Assembly (NCBI RefSeq): GCF_009363755.1
Contig: NZ_CP045417.1
Coordinates: 372,001 to 436,000 of the forward strand
DNA length: 64,000 nt
Origin: Halomonas sp. THAF5a
GTDB lineage: Bacteria > Pseudomonadota > Gammaproteobacteria > Pseudomonadales > Halomonadaceae
Direction: 5' to 3'
The position numbers and the translations under genes were made by a program. Below the pieces are notes generated by a model. That model saw only the letters and a list, made by a program, of their open reading frames with translations. It searched no databases and was not told the origin of the DNA. Within the stretch, counting starts at the first letter, position 1. Each line of letters starts with the position of its first letter. Below are positions 17,927 to 25,866 of this stretch, piece after piece.

Positions 17927-19315
17927 ATGCGCTACATCAGCACTCGCGGGCAGGCGCCCGCGCTCTCCTTCGAGGAGGTCGTGCTCACCGGCATGGCCAG
18001 CGACGGCGGGCTCTACGTCCCCGAGACGATCCCCACCCTCGGCCATGACGAGCTGGCCGCCATGGCCGGGCTCTCCTATGCCGAGATCGCCTTCCGGGTG
18101 ATGCGGCCCTACGTCAACGGCGAGATCGACGACGACACCTTCCGTGAGCTGGTCCGCGACGCCTACGCGACCTTCAGCCACGACGCCGTGGTGCCGCTGA
18201 ACCAGCTCGACGCCAACCACTTCCTGCTCGAGCTGTTCCACGGCCCGACGCTCGCCTTCAAGGACGTGGCGCTGCAGCTGCTCGGCCGCATCCTCGATCA
18301 CTTCCTGAAGAAGCGCGGCGAGCGCGCGGTGATCATGGGCGCCACCTCCGGCGACACCGGCTCCGCGGCCATCGAGGGTTGCCGCCACTGCGACAACCTC
18401 GACATCTTCATCCTCCACCCGCACAACCGGGTCTCGGAGGTGCAGCGCCGCCAGATGACCACGGTGCTGGCCGACAACGTCTTCAACGTCGCCATCGAGG
18501 GCAACTTCGACGACGCCCAGGCGATGGTCAAGGCGAGCTTCGCCGACCAGGGCTTCCTGGAGGGCACCCGGCTGGTCGCGGTGAACTCCATTAACTGGGC
18601 GCGCATCATGGCCCAGGTGGTCTACTACGTGGCCTCCGCCGTGGCGCTGGGTGCCCCGCACCGCGAGGTCAGCTTCTGCGTGCCCTCGGCGAACTTCGGC
18701 AACGTCTTCGCCGGCTACATCGCCAAGCGCATGGGGCTGCCGGTGGCGCAGTTCGTCATCGCCACCAACGCCAACGACATCCTGCACCGCACGCTGTGCG
18801 ACAACGACTTCTCCAAGCAGGCGCTCAAGGCTACCCTGGCGCCCTCCATGGACATCGTGGTGTCGTCCAACTTCGAGCGGCTCCTGTTCGAGGCCTACGG
18901 CCGCGACGGGGCCGCGGTGAAGGCCCTGCTCGAGCGCTTCCAGCACGAGCCCACGGCCCTGGCCGAGGCGCCGCTGGCCACGCTTCGCGAGAGCTTCGCC
19001 AGCCACAGCGTCGATGACGCCACCATCCTCGAGGTGATCCGCGAGGCGCACCATCGCACCCAGGAGATCCTCGACCCGCACACCGCCACCGGCTACCGGG
19101 CGGCCGAGCGGGCCCGCGCCGACGCGACGACCCCGATGATCACCCTGGCCACGGCCCATCCGGCCAAGTTCGCCGAGGCGGTGGTCAAGGCGGGCTTCCC
19201 GGGCGTGCCGCTGCCGCCGCACATGGATGACCTGCTGGAGCGCGAGGAGCGCTACACCGTGCTGCCCGCGGAGCTCTCCGCCGTGCAGGCGTTCGTGGCC
19301 GAGAATCGTCGCTAA
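17927..19315 (+). CDS. thrC: Threonine synthase
   Basis: PLP enzyme that turns O-phosphohomoserine into threonine. The 462-residue protein carries the cofactor lysine in GPTLAFKD (K112) and the phosphate-binding ATSGDTGSAA loop. Length and N terminus (MRYISTRGQAPALSF) match the class found in E. coli and pseudomonads. It follows hom after 3 bp. No thrB lies here; homoserine kinase must be elsewhere. The structured repeat at 19345 begins 29 nt after its stop. Confidence 0.97.
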   Translation: MRYISTRGQAPALSFEEVVLTGMASDGGLYVPETIPTLGHDELAAMAGLSYAEIAFRVMRPYVNGEIDDDTFRELVRDAYATFSHDAVVPLNQLDANHFLLELFHGPTLAFKDVALQLLGRILDHFLKKRGERAVIMGATSGDTGSAAIEGCRHCDNLDIFILHPHNRVSEVQRRQMTTVLADNVFNVAIEGNFDDAQAMVKASFADQGFLEGTRLVAVNSINWARIMAQVVYYVASAVALGAPHREVSFCVPSANFGNVFAGYIAKRMGLPVAQFVIATNANDILHRTLCDNDFSKQALKATLAPSMDIVVSSNFERLLFEAYGRDGAAVKALLERFQHEPTALAEAPLATLRESFASHSVDDATILEVIREAHHRTQEILDPHTATGYRAAERARADATTPMITLATAHPAKFAEAVVKAGFPGVPLPPHMDDLLEREERYTVLPAELSAVQAFVAENRR

Positions 19316-19344
19316 CGCTGGAAGTCGGAAGCGAAAAGTAGCGA

Positions 19345-19452
19345 GGGGCGCCAGGGATAGGCCCGGAGGGGGTCCTATGCCAGGGATGGCATCGGTAGCG
19401 CCCAGGGATGGGTTCACAGCGCCCCGAACGGGCCGATCGCTGGATCAGCCCC
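19345..19452 (+). repeat. Structured intergenic element, copy A (downstream of thrC)
   Basis: About 108 bp of nested complementarity. The outermost GGGGC (19345-19349) pairs with GCCCC (19448-19452). P0 ccagggataggccc (19351-19364) pairs with gggccgatcgctgg (19430-19443) at 12 of 14 positions. A G run (19368-19372) faces CCCC (19422-19425). Hairpin P2 is CCTATGCC - AGGGAT - GGCATCGG (374-395 of the 19,000s; one mismatch), and hairpin P3 is CCC - AGGGAT - GGG (19401-19412). The shared core GGTAGCGCCCAGGGA...GGTTCACAGCGCC recurs in three other places in this window. Confidence 0.9.
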
Positions 19453-19563
19453 GAGCGGTGATTGCTGGCATCGCTCACCCTTCGGCCCCTCTCATGGTGC
19501 CCCCTCGCTCGGCCCGGGGCCTTTCTGCCTAGCGGACACAGACTTGAACCTGAGGAGCCTGGT

Positions 19564-21366
19564 GTGGACGCCGTGACCGACCCCATCGACCTGCATGATC
19601 GCCTCCAGCCGCGCATCGAGCCGCGCCCCCGGGACGAGGCGCTCTACGCCCGTGCCCGCGCGGAGGGGCTCACCGAGCTGCAGGCCCGGGTGCTGGCCGG
19701 GCGCCTCCACGGCTACGCGGGGGAGCTCGCCCCGCTGGTATCGCCGAGCCTGCGCCATCTGGCGCACCCCGAGCGGCTCGCCGATGGCCGCCGCGCCGCC
19801 GAGCGCATCGCCCAGGCGGTGGTCGACGGCGAGCATATCGGCATCCTCACCGACTACGACGTCGACGGCATCACCTCCCACGTGGTGATCCGGCGCACCC
19901 TGGTGGAGCTCTTCGGAGTACCCGAGGCGAAGCTGCACAGCCTGATCGGCCACCGCATCCACGACGGCTACGGCATCAGCCTGCCGCTGGTGGAGCGCAC
20001 GCTTTCGCTCTCGCCGCGGCCGAGCCTGGTGATCACCGCCGACTGCGGCAGCAGTGATGAGCCGCGCATCGCCCGGCTCAAGGCCGCCGGCGTCGACGTG
20101 GTGGTCAGCGACCACCACGCCCTGCCGCTGGAGGGGCCGCCGGCCTCGGCCTACGCCACCGTGAACCCGACCCGCGAGGACTGCGACTACCCGGACCCGA
20201 CCATCGCCGGCTGCATGGTGGCCTGGCTCGTCATGTCGCTGGCCCGCCGGGTGCTGGTCGAGTGGGGCGTGCTGGCGGACGCCACGCCGAAGCTCTCGCC
20301 CTGGCTCTCCTACGTGGCGCTGGGCACCGTGGCCGACTGCGTGTCGCTGGGGGGCAGTGCGGCCAACCGCGCCGTCGTCCACCACGGCCTGACCCTGATC
20401 AACCGCATGGAGGCCGCCTGCTGGCGCGCCATGGCGGCGCGGCTGGGGGCCGACAGCGTGCCCTTCGACGCCGAGACCCTGGCCTTCCAGATGGGGCCGC
20501 GGATCAACGCCCGCTCGCGGCTCGACGACCCCTATGCGGCGCTGCACTTCATGCTCGCCGCCGACGAGGCGGTGGCCCATCGCCACCTCGAGACCCTCGA
20601 CCAGGACAACCAGTCCCGCAAGGCGATCGAGGCGGAGATGGCCCAGCAGGCCAAGGCGCTGGCGCTGCCGGCGCTGACCGCCGATGCGCCCGCCGTCGTG
20701 GTCTACCTGGAACAGGGGCATCCCGGGGTGCAGGGGATCGTCGCCTCCCGGCTGGTGCAGGCCTACGGCCGGCCGGCCCTGGTGCTGACCCCGGCGGCGG
20801 CACCCGGCATGCTGACCGGCTCCGGGCGCTCCATCGAGGGGCTGCACCTGCGCGAGGCGCTGCAGCGCACCTTCGAGCTCGCCCCCGAGGCCCTGCCGCG
20901 CTTCGGGGGCCACCGCGGCGCCGCCGGGGTAGGGGTGACGGCCGAGAGGCTGGACGCCTTCCGCGAGGCCTTCCTCACCGCCGTCGGCGAGCAGCTGGGC
21001 GAGGCCGAGCTGCGCCCGCGCATCCTCACCGACGGCGAGCTCGCCCCCGACCAGCTCGACCTCGCCACCCTGGACGAGCTCGAACGCCTCGCCCCCTACG
21101 GCCGCGAGTTCGATGCCCCGCTCTTCGAGGGCAGCTTCCTGGTCGAGGCGCTGCGCCCGGTGGGCGCCGACGGCAGCCACCTGATGCTCGAGCTCTCGAC
21201 CGGCGCCGCGAGCCTCAAGGCGATCTGGTTCCGGGCACTGACCCCGGGCGAGGTGCCGGCCTTCGGCGTCGGCGCGACCCTGCACTGCGCCTTCAAGCTC
21301 AACCGCAACCGCTGGCGGGGGCGCGAGAGCTTGCAGCTGATGATCGAGCACGCCGAGCCGCGCTGA
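19564..21366 (+). CDS. recJ: Single-stranded-DNA-specific exonuclease RecJ (DHH family)
   Basis: 5'-3' ssDNA exonuclease of the RecF repair pathway. The 600-residue protein shows the DHH phosphoesterase motifs DYDVDG (97-102) and SDHH (182-185), a DHHA1 region with GSGRS and FGGHRGAAG, and an OB-like C terminus. The GTG start at 19564 has a GAGGAG 6 nt upstream; the frame extends earlier without homology. Placement after hom-thrC agrees with pseudomonads. It is somewhat divergent from E. coli RecJ, so a RecJ-like paralogue is not excluded. It lies 9 bp before the YitT gene. Confidence 0.85.
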   Translation: MDAVTDPIDLHDRLQPRIEPRPRDEALYARARAEGLTELQARVLAGRLHGYAGELAPLVSPSLRHLAHPERLADGRRAAERIAQAVVDGEHIGILTDYDVDGITSHVVIRRTLVELFGVPEAKLHSLIGHRIHDGYGISLPLVERTLSLSPRPSLVITADCGSSDEPRIARLKAAGVDVVVSDHHALPLEGPPASAYATVNPTREDCDYPDPTIAGCMVAWLVMSLARRVLVEWGVLADATPKLSPWLSYVALGTVADCVSLGGSAANRAVVHHGLTLINRMEAACWRAMAARLGADSVPFDAETLAFQMGPRINARSRLDDPYAALHFMLAADEAVAHRHLETLDQDNQSRKAIEAEMAQQAKALALPALTADAPAVVVYLEQGHPGVQGIVASRLVQAYGRPALVLTPAAAPGMLTGSGRSIEGLHLREALQRTFELAPEALPRFGGHRGAAGVGVTAERLDAFREAFLTAVGEQLGEAELRPRILTDGELAPDQLDLATLDELERLAPYGREFDAPLFEGSFLVEALRPVGADGSHLMLELSTGAASLKAIWFRALTPGEVPAFGVGATLHCAFKLNRNRWRGRESLQLMIEHAEPR

Positions 21367-21375
21367 GGAGACGCC

Positions 21376-21993
21376 ATGGACCCCCAGGACCTGCCCACCG
21401 ACCGCCACCGCCTCCACGAGGACGTGATGGCGATGCTGGTCGGCACGCTCTTCGTCGCCCTCGGCGTGAGCTTCTACACCCAGGCGATGCTGCTCACCGG
21501 CAGCACCGCGGGCCTCGCCTTCCTGCTGCAGTACGCCACCGGCTGGCGCTTCGGGGTCGGCTTCTTCCTGATCAACCTGCCGTTCTACTGGCTGGCGATC
21601 CGGCGCATGGGCTGGAGCTTCACCCTGCGCACCTTCGTGGCCATCGCCCTGGTCTCGACGTTCTCGGAACTCACCGCCGGCTGGGTGCGCTTCGAGCAGC
21701 TGCAGCCGCTCTACGCCGCCCTGATGGGCGGCAGCCTGATCGGCATCGGCATGCTGGTGCTGTTTCGCCACCGCACCAGCCTCGGCGGCATCAACATCCT
21801 CTCGCTCTACCTGCAGGACCGCTACGGCTGGCGGGCCGGCTACGTGCAGCTGGGCATCGACGGGGCGATCATGCTGATCGCGCTGGCGATGCTGCCCCTG
21901 GAGAGGGTCGGGCTCTCGGTGCTGGGCGCCGTGGCGCTCAACCTGATCATCGCCCTGAACCACAAGCCGGGGCGCTACATGGGGGTCAGCTGA
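21376..21993 (+). CDS. YitT family membrane protein
   Basis: Integral membrane protein of 205 residues with about five to six hydrophobic segments and the YitT (DUF161) signature GVSFYTQAMLLTGSTAGLAFLLQY near the N terminus and SLGGINILSLYLQDRYG in the middle. No transport substrate is established for the family. It is 9 bp downstream of recJ and lacks the C-terminal DUF2179 domain of Bacillus YitT, which suits its short length. Confidence 0.82.
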   Translation: MDPQDLPTDRHRLHEDVMAMLVGTLFVALGVSFYTQAMLLTGSTAGLAFLLQYATGWRFGVGFFLINLPFYWLAIRRMGWSFTLRTFVAIALVSTFSELTAGWVRFEQLQPLYAALMGGSLIGIGMLVLFRHRTSLGGINILSLYLQDRYGWRAGYVQLGIDGAIMLIALAMLPLERVGLSVLGAVALNLIIALNHKPGRYMGVS

Positions 21994-22018
21994 CGCCCCT
22001 GTGCCGGAGCCGTGGGCC

Positions 22019-22438
22019 TCAGTAGGTCGGCCAGACGCCGGGCGTGGCGAGCTCCAGCAGGTGGCCGTCCGGATCGCGGAAATAGAGGCTTTCGCCCCCG
22101 CGGGGCCAGTGGGTGCGCCCCTCGATGGGAATCTCGTGACGCCCCAGCTGTGCCTCCCAGTCGGCGAGTGCCTCGATGGCGATGGCGAAGGCCAGGTGCA
22201 CCTGGCCGGCGCCGTCGTGGGGCGGGATGGTGCCCATCTCGCCGGGCAGCACCACGGTCTCCTGCGTCTCGCCGTCGAGGAACAGCAGCAGCACCGAGCG
22301 GCCGCCGGCGTCATAGGCGGTGAAGCGGTGATCGGCGTTGAAGGGCGCAAGCCCCATCACCTCCTCGAAGAAGGCCCGCGCCCGGGCCATGTCCGCCACG
22401 TAGAGGGCGGTTTCCAGCACGCCGTTGAGTTCGGGCAT
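22019..22438 (-). CDS. VOC (glyoxalase/bleomycin-resistance fold) protein
   Basis: The 139 residues form two beta-alpha-beta-beta-beta units: ALYVADMARARAFFEEVMGL at the start and SLYFRDPDGHLLELATPG at the end are the classic vicinal-oxygen-chelate signatures. Metal-ligand candidates are the His of QVHLAFAI and the Glu of LLELATPG. The reaction cannot be deduced. It is convergent with the YitT gene and stands alone, 61 bp from the small ORF behind copA. Confidence 0.85.
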   Translation of the reverse strand: MPELNGVLETALYVADMARARAFFEEVMGLAPFNADHRFTAYDAGGRSVLLLFLDGETQETVVLPGEMGTIPPHDGAGQVHLAFAIAIEALADWEAQLGRHEIPIEGRTHWPRGGESLYFRDPDGHLLELATPGVWPTY

Positions 22439-22498
22439 CGGGCACTCTCCCTGGTGGCTATCTGCCTTCAGCGTAGCGTCGGCGGCCCCGGGCGTCGG

Positions 22499-22576
22499 TC
22501 AGCGCTGGCCCCAGAACCACCAGGCGATCAGGGCGATCAGGGCCAGGCCGGCGAGATTGACGATCCAGCTCATCAT
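22499..22576 (-). CDS. 25-residue single-pass membrane micro-ORF coupled to copA
   Basis: Starts [10 protein letters not shown] and ends WWFWGQR: one hydrophobic helix with a Trp/Phe-rich interface. The first ATG overlaps the copA stop (ATGA) and is preceded by AGGAGG at about 5-nt spacing, a better ribosome site than many genes here. The sequence resembles the N-terminal membrane anchor of membrane-bound cupredoxin-domain proteins found near copper pumps, but no cupredoxin domain follows. It could be a small subunit or regulator of the pump, or the remaining anchor of a lost cupredoxin gene. Function is unknown. Confidence 0.6.
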   Translation of the reverse strand: MMSWIVNLAGLALIALIAWWFWGQR

Positions 22577-25155
22577 GCATCCTCCTGGGGGGGATCGCGG
22601 CGCCGGGTTCCGCTCCGGCCCTCGGCGGCGGGGCGGAACAGGCGCAGCCGGTTGGCGTTGCTGACCACGGTGATCGAGGAGAGCGACATGGCGGCCCCGG
22701 CGATCATCGGCGAGAGCAGGGTGCCGGTGACGGGGTAGAGCACCCCGGCGGCGATGGGGATGCCCAGCACGTTGTAGCCGAAGGCGCCCACCAGGTTCTG
22801 CTTGATGTTGGCAAGCGTCGCCCGGCTGATCTCGATGGCGGCGGCCACGCCGTGCAGCGAGCCGCGCACCAGGGTGATGCCGGCGCTCTCGATGGCCACG
22901 TCGGTGCCCTGGCCGATGGCGAAGCCGACATCGGCCCGGGCCAGCGCCGGGGCGTCGTTGATGCCGTCGCCGACCATGCCGACCACCTCGCCGGCGGCCT
23001 GGCGGCGGCCGATCTCGGCGTGCTTGTCCTCGGGCAGCAGGCCGGCGCGGACCTCGTCGATGCCCACCTCCCGGGCGATGGCGGCGGCGGTGTGCGCGTT
23101 GTCGCCGGTCAGCATCACGATCGTCAGGCCATCGTCCTGCAGGCGCTTCACCGCCTCGCGGGTGTCGTGGCGCAGCGGGTCGCTGATGCCGAAGACCGCG
23201 GCGAGCCGGCCGTCCACGGCGAAATAGACCACGGTGCGCGCCTTCTCCTCGAGCTCGCCGGCGATCTCCCGGGCCTCGTCCAGCGCCACGCCGGCCTCCT
23301 CCAGCAGCCGGGCATTGCCCAGCAGCAGCGGGCGTCCGTCGGCGGTGTTCGCCGTGATGCCGCCGCCGGTGACGGTGTCGAAGTCGGTGATCTCATCGGG
23401 CCGGGCGCCGGCCTCCTCGGCGTGGGCCATCAGCGCCTCGGCCAGGGGGTGCTCGGAGCCTCGCTCCAGGGCCGCGACCAGGCCCAGCACCGTGCGCTCG
23501 TCGCCCGCCAGGACCTCGGCCTCGGTGACCCGGGGCTTGCCCTCGGTGAGGGTCCCGGTCTTGTCCACCACCAGGGTGGTCAGCCGGCTGGCGGTCTGCA
23601 GGGCGTCGCCGCTTCTCACCAGCACGCCGTGCTCGGCGGCCTTGCCGACCCCGATCATGGTGGAGATCGGCGTGGCCAGGCCCAGCGCGCAGGGGCAGGC
23701 GATGATCAGCACCGTGGTGGCGGTGACCAGCATGTGGATCACCCGCAGCTCGGCGCCGGCATTAAACCAGGCGAGCGCGGTGAGCACGGCGATGATCATC
23801 ACCGAGGGCACGAAGATGCTCGACACCCGGTCGGCCAGCTGGCCGATGGGCGGACGGGAGGCCTGGGCGCTGGCCACCTGCTCGGTGATCCGGCCGAGCC
23901 GCGTGTTCGCCCCGACGCGGGTGGCGTGGTAGACCAGGCCGCCCTTGCCGTTGACGGTGCCGGCGCTCACCTCGTCGCCTGCGCCCTTGGCCACGGGCAC
24001 CGGCTCGCCGGTGAGCATCGACTCGTCGATGTGGCTCCGGCCCTCGGTCACCTCGCCGTCCACCGGCAGGCGCTCGCCGGGACGCACGCGGATATGGTCG
24101 CCCTGGCGCACCTCGTCGATCTCGATCTCCTGCTCCTTGCCGTCGCGGATGACCCGGGCGGTGCGGCTCTGCAGGTCGAGCAGGCGCTTCAGGGCCTCGC
24201 TGGTGCGGCCCCGGGCGCGCAGCTCCAGGGCGTTGCCCAGCAGCACCAGGCCGATGACCATGGCCGAGGCCTCGAAGTAGATGCCCCGGGCCACCTCCGG
24301 CAGCCAGGGGCCGACGGCCACCACCGCCATGGAGTAGAGCCAGGCGGTGCCGGTGCCCATGGCGATCAGGGTGTCCATGTTGGCCTGGTGGTGGCGGACG
24401 TTCTTCCAGGCGTTGACGAAGAAATGGCGCCCCGGATAGGCCATCACGGCCAGCGTCAGCAGGCCGACCGCCAGCCAGTAGAGGCGGCCGCCGCCCACCG
24501 GCTGGGGGTGGTAGACGAACATGCTGGCCATCAGCGGCACGGCGAGCGCCAGCGACAGCAGGCTGCCCCGTAGGCGCTCACGGTAGGTGCGCTCGTCCTT
24601 GCGCGCCCGGGCCTCCTCCGCCTCGCGCAGGTCGACGATGGGCTCGGCGCCATAGCCCACGTCCTCCACGGCGCGCACCAGGGCGTCCGGGTCGGCGCTG
24701 CCGCGCACCTCGGCGGTGTGGGTGCCGAAGTTCACCTCCGCACCGACCACCCCGGGCGTCTTCTCGAGGGCCTGCTGGACGCTCTTCACGCAGCTGGCGC
24801 AGGTCATGCCGCTGATCGAGAGGCGGCGGGTCGTCGGCTGCTGCGCCTCGACAGGGGCGTCATGCGGCGCGTCGCCGGAGGCTGGCTCGGCGTCCTCGGT
24901 CGACTCGGTTTCGCGGGTTTTCGCCTCGGTGGACTCGTCATCGCCGTGCTCGACGGGCGGATAGCCGGCCTCGGCGAGCGCCTCGTCCAGTTCGCGTGCC
25001 GCGAGCGAGGTGGCGACCTCGAGGCGCTTGTCGGCGGGGGTGCCGGTGACCTCGGCCGCGCTGTCCCGGGCCTGGATGGCGCGGCGCATCTTGGCCACGC
25101 AGCCCTGGCAGCTCATGCCGGGCACCCGGCGTTCGAGGGTCTGTCGGGCGTTCAT
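22573..25155 (-). CDS. copA: Copper-exporting P1B-type ATPase
   Basis: Pumps Cu(I) out of the cytoplasm. The 860 residues contain two N-terminal heavy-metal domains (GMSCQGC 13-19, GMTCASC 116-122) separated by an acidic linker, eight membrane helices, the phosphatase TGE (382-384), the CPC ion site (487-489) and the phosphorylation site DKTGT (531-535). The last helices show YN...LGIP and MSLSS, the Cu(I)-specific P1B-1 signature. The start at 25155 overlaps the MerR stop (ATGA) and follows GGAGACGCC; the frame runs 66 bases further upstream into merR without homology. Confidence 0.95.
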   Translation of the reverse strand: MNARQTLERRVPGMSCQGCVAKMRRAIQARDSAAEVTGTPADKRLEVATSLAARELDEALAEAGYPPVEHGDDESTEAKTRETESTEDAEPASGDAPHDAPVEAQQPTTRRLSISGMTCASCVKSVQQALEKTPGVVGAEVNFGTHTAEVRGSADPDALVRAVEDVGYGAEPIVDLREAEEARARKDERTYRERLRGSLLSLALAVPLMASMFVYHPQPVGGGRLYWLAVGLLTLAVMAYPGRHFFVNAWKNVRHHQANMDTLIAMGTGTAWLYSMAVVAVGPWLPEVARGIYFEASAMVIGLVLLGNALELRARGRTSEALKRLLDLQSRTARVIRDGKEQEIEIDEVRQGDHIRVRPGERLPVDGEVTEGRSHIDESMLTGEPVPVAKGAGDEVSAGTVNGKGGLVYHATRVGANTRLGRITEQVASAQASRPPIGQLADRVSSIFVPSVMIIAVLTALAWFNAGAELRVIHMLVTATTVLIIACPCALGLATPISTMIGVGKAAEHGVLVRSGDALQTASRLTTLVVDKTGTLTEGKPRVTEAEVLAGDERTVLGLVAALERGSEHPLAEALMAHAEEAGARPDEITDFDTVTGGGITANTADGRPLLLGNARLLEEAGVALDEAREIAGELEEKARTVVYFAVDGRLAAVFGISDPLRHDTREAVKRLQDDGLTIVMLTGDNAHTAAAIAREVGIDEVRAGLLPEDKHAEIGRRQAAGEVVGMVGDGINDAPALARADVGFAIGQGTDVAIESAGITLVRGSLHGVAAAIEISRATLANIKQNLVGAFGYNVLGIPIAAGVLYPVTGTLLSPMIAGAAMSLSSITVVSNANRLRLFRPAAEGRSGTRRRDPPQEDA

Positions 25156-25595
25156 GGCGTCTCCTCGCCGGCGTCCACGCCGGTCTTGAGCGGTTCGGGG
25201 AAACTCTCGATCAGCCGACACAGGCTGTGGCCGTCCGGCGTGCCGTCGGGCATCTCCTCCCAGGCGGCCAGGGCCTGCTCCATGCGCGTGGCCAGTGCCT
25301 CCAGCTCGGCGATGTGCGCGCGGATCTGGGGCAGTCGGCTCGCCAGCAGGTCGCGCACCATCGGGCAGGGCGAGTCGCCATGGTCGGCATGCTCGAGGAT
25401 GTCGCGGATCTCCGCCACGCCGAACCCCAAGGTGCGGGCGCGCTGAATGAAGCGCAGGCGCTCCAGCTCCCGCTGGTCGAACAGCTGGTAGCCGTTCTCG
25501 GGGTGGCGTTCGGGTCTCAGCAGACCCTCTCGGGTGTAGTGGCGCACGGTCTCGGCGGTGACGCCGGCCTGGCGAGCGATCTCGCTGACTTTCAT
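25152..25595 (-). CDS. MerR-family metal-responsive regulator of copA
   Basis: Activator that distorts a promoter with an over-long spacer when metal is bound. The 147 residues have the MerR winged helix ([20 protein letters not shown], residues 1-20) and a dimerisation helix. Cysteines are C77 (in SPCPMV) and C126 (in GHSLCRL). Cu(I) sensors of the CueR group have Ser at position 77, whereas divalent-metal sensors (ZntR, CadR, MerR) have Cys, so the sensor looks divalent-type although it is fused in an operon with a Cu(I) pump. The ATG at 25595 has a GGAG 8 nt upstream; the earlier ATG at 25619 has none. Confidence 0.88.
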   Translation of the reverse strand: MKVSEIARQAGVTAETVRHYTREGLLRPERHPENGYQLFDQRELERLRFIQRARTLGFGVAEIRDILEHADHGDSPCPMVRDLLASRLPQIRAHIAELEALATRMEQALAAWEEMPDGTPDGHSLCRLIESFPEPLKTGVDAGEETP

Positions 25596-25625
25596 CGCGG
25601 TGTCTCCGGTGAATGCCATGGGGGA

Positions 25626-25657
25626 AGTGTAAAACCCTTGGGTTACCTATAGGTCAA
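25626..25657 (-). promoter_or_regulatory. MerR-type promoter with 20-bp spacer
   Basis: On the minus strand TTGACC (-35, 25652-25657) and TACACT (-10, 25626-25631) are 20 bp apart, the over-long spacing typical of MerR-activated promoters. The spacer holds an imperfect dyad, GACCTATAGGT against AACCCAAGGGTT, where the regulator would bind. It would drive merR-copA-micro-ORF. Confidence 0.75.
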
Positions 25658-25724
25658 GCCTTGACGGCACCCCTGGGCGGCATGGCCGTTGGTCGGTGGC
25701 TAAGGCAATGAATAAAAAGAAGTT

Positions 25725-25779
25725 AAAACGTGCGTTCTACCAAAGTATTAGAAAAAAATGCTTTAAAACGATCGTTTGG
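25725..25779. promoter_or_regulatory. Two PsrA-like operators upstream of fadL
   Basis: AAAAC-GTGC-GTTCT (25725-25738) and AAAAC-GATC-GTTTGG (25765-25779) have centres exactly 40 bp apart. Both fit the fatty-acid-responsive PsrA operator of pseudomonads, (G/C)AAAC-N2-4-GTTT(G/C), the second nearly perfectly (AAACGATCGTTT is a 12-bp palindrome). They lie in an AT-rich stretch 90-140 bp before the FadL start. No PsrA gene is in the window, so the regulator is inferred. Confidence 0.55.
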
Positions 25780-25866
25780 ACTTGATCCCTGGCCGGGGAT
25801 GGGCGAACACTGACGGCACGTGACCGCCCCGCGGAAGAACGACAATAACGATCCATCGGAATAGGG

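Noticed and set aside
16568..19417. A 949-codon minus-strand open frame opposite hom and thrC
   Set aside because: It is a shadow of two clear genes: codon bias in GC-rich genes removes stops from the antisense frame. It has low-complexity His/Val/Gly/Asp composition and no ribosome site or domain.
19345..19452. The elements as intrinsic terminators or MITE-like transposons
   Set aside because: No T tract follows the stems, and the outer stems differ in sequence between copies, unlike conserved terminal inverted repeats; no target-site duplication is visible.
19492..22350. A 952-codon minus-strand frame opposite recJ and the YitT gene
   Set aside because: Spans several genes of proven frame and has only low-complexity antisense text.
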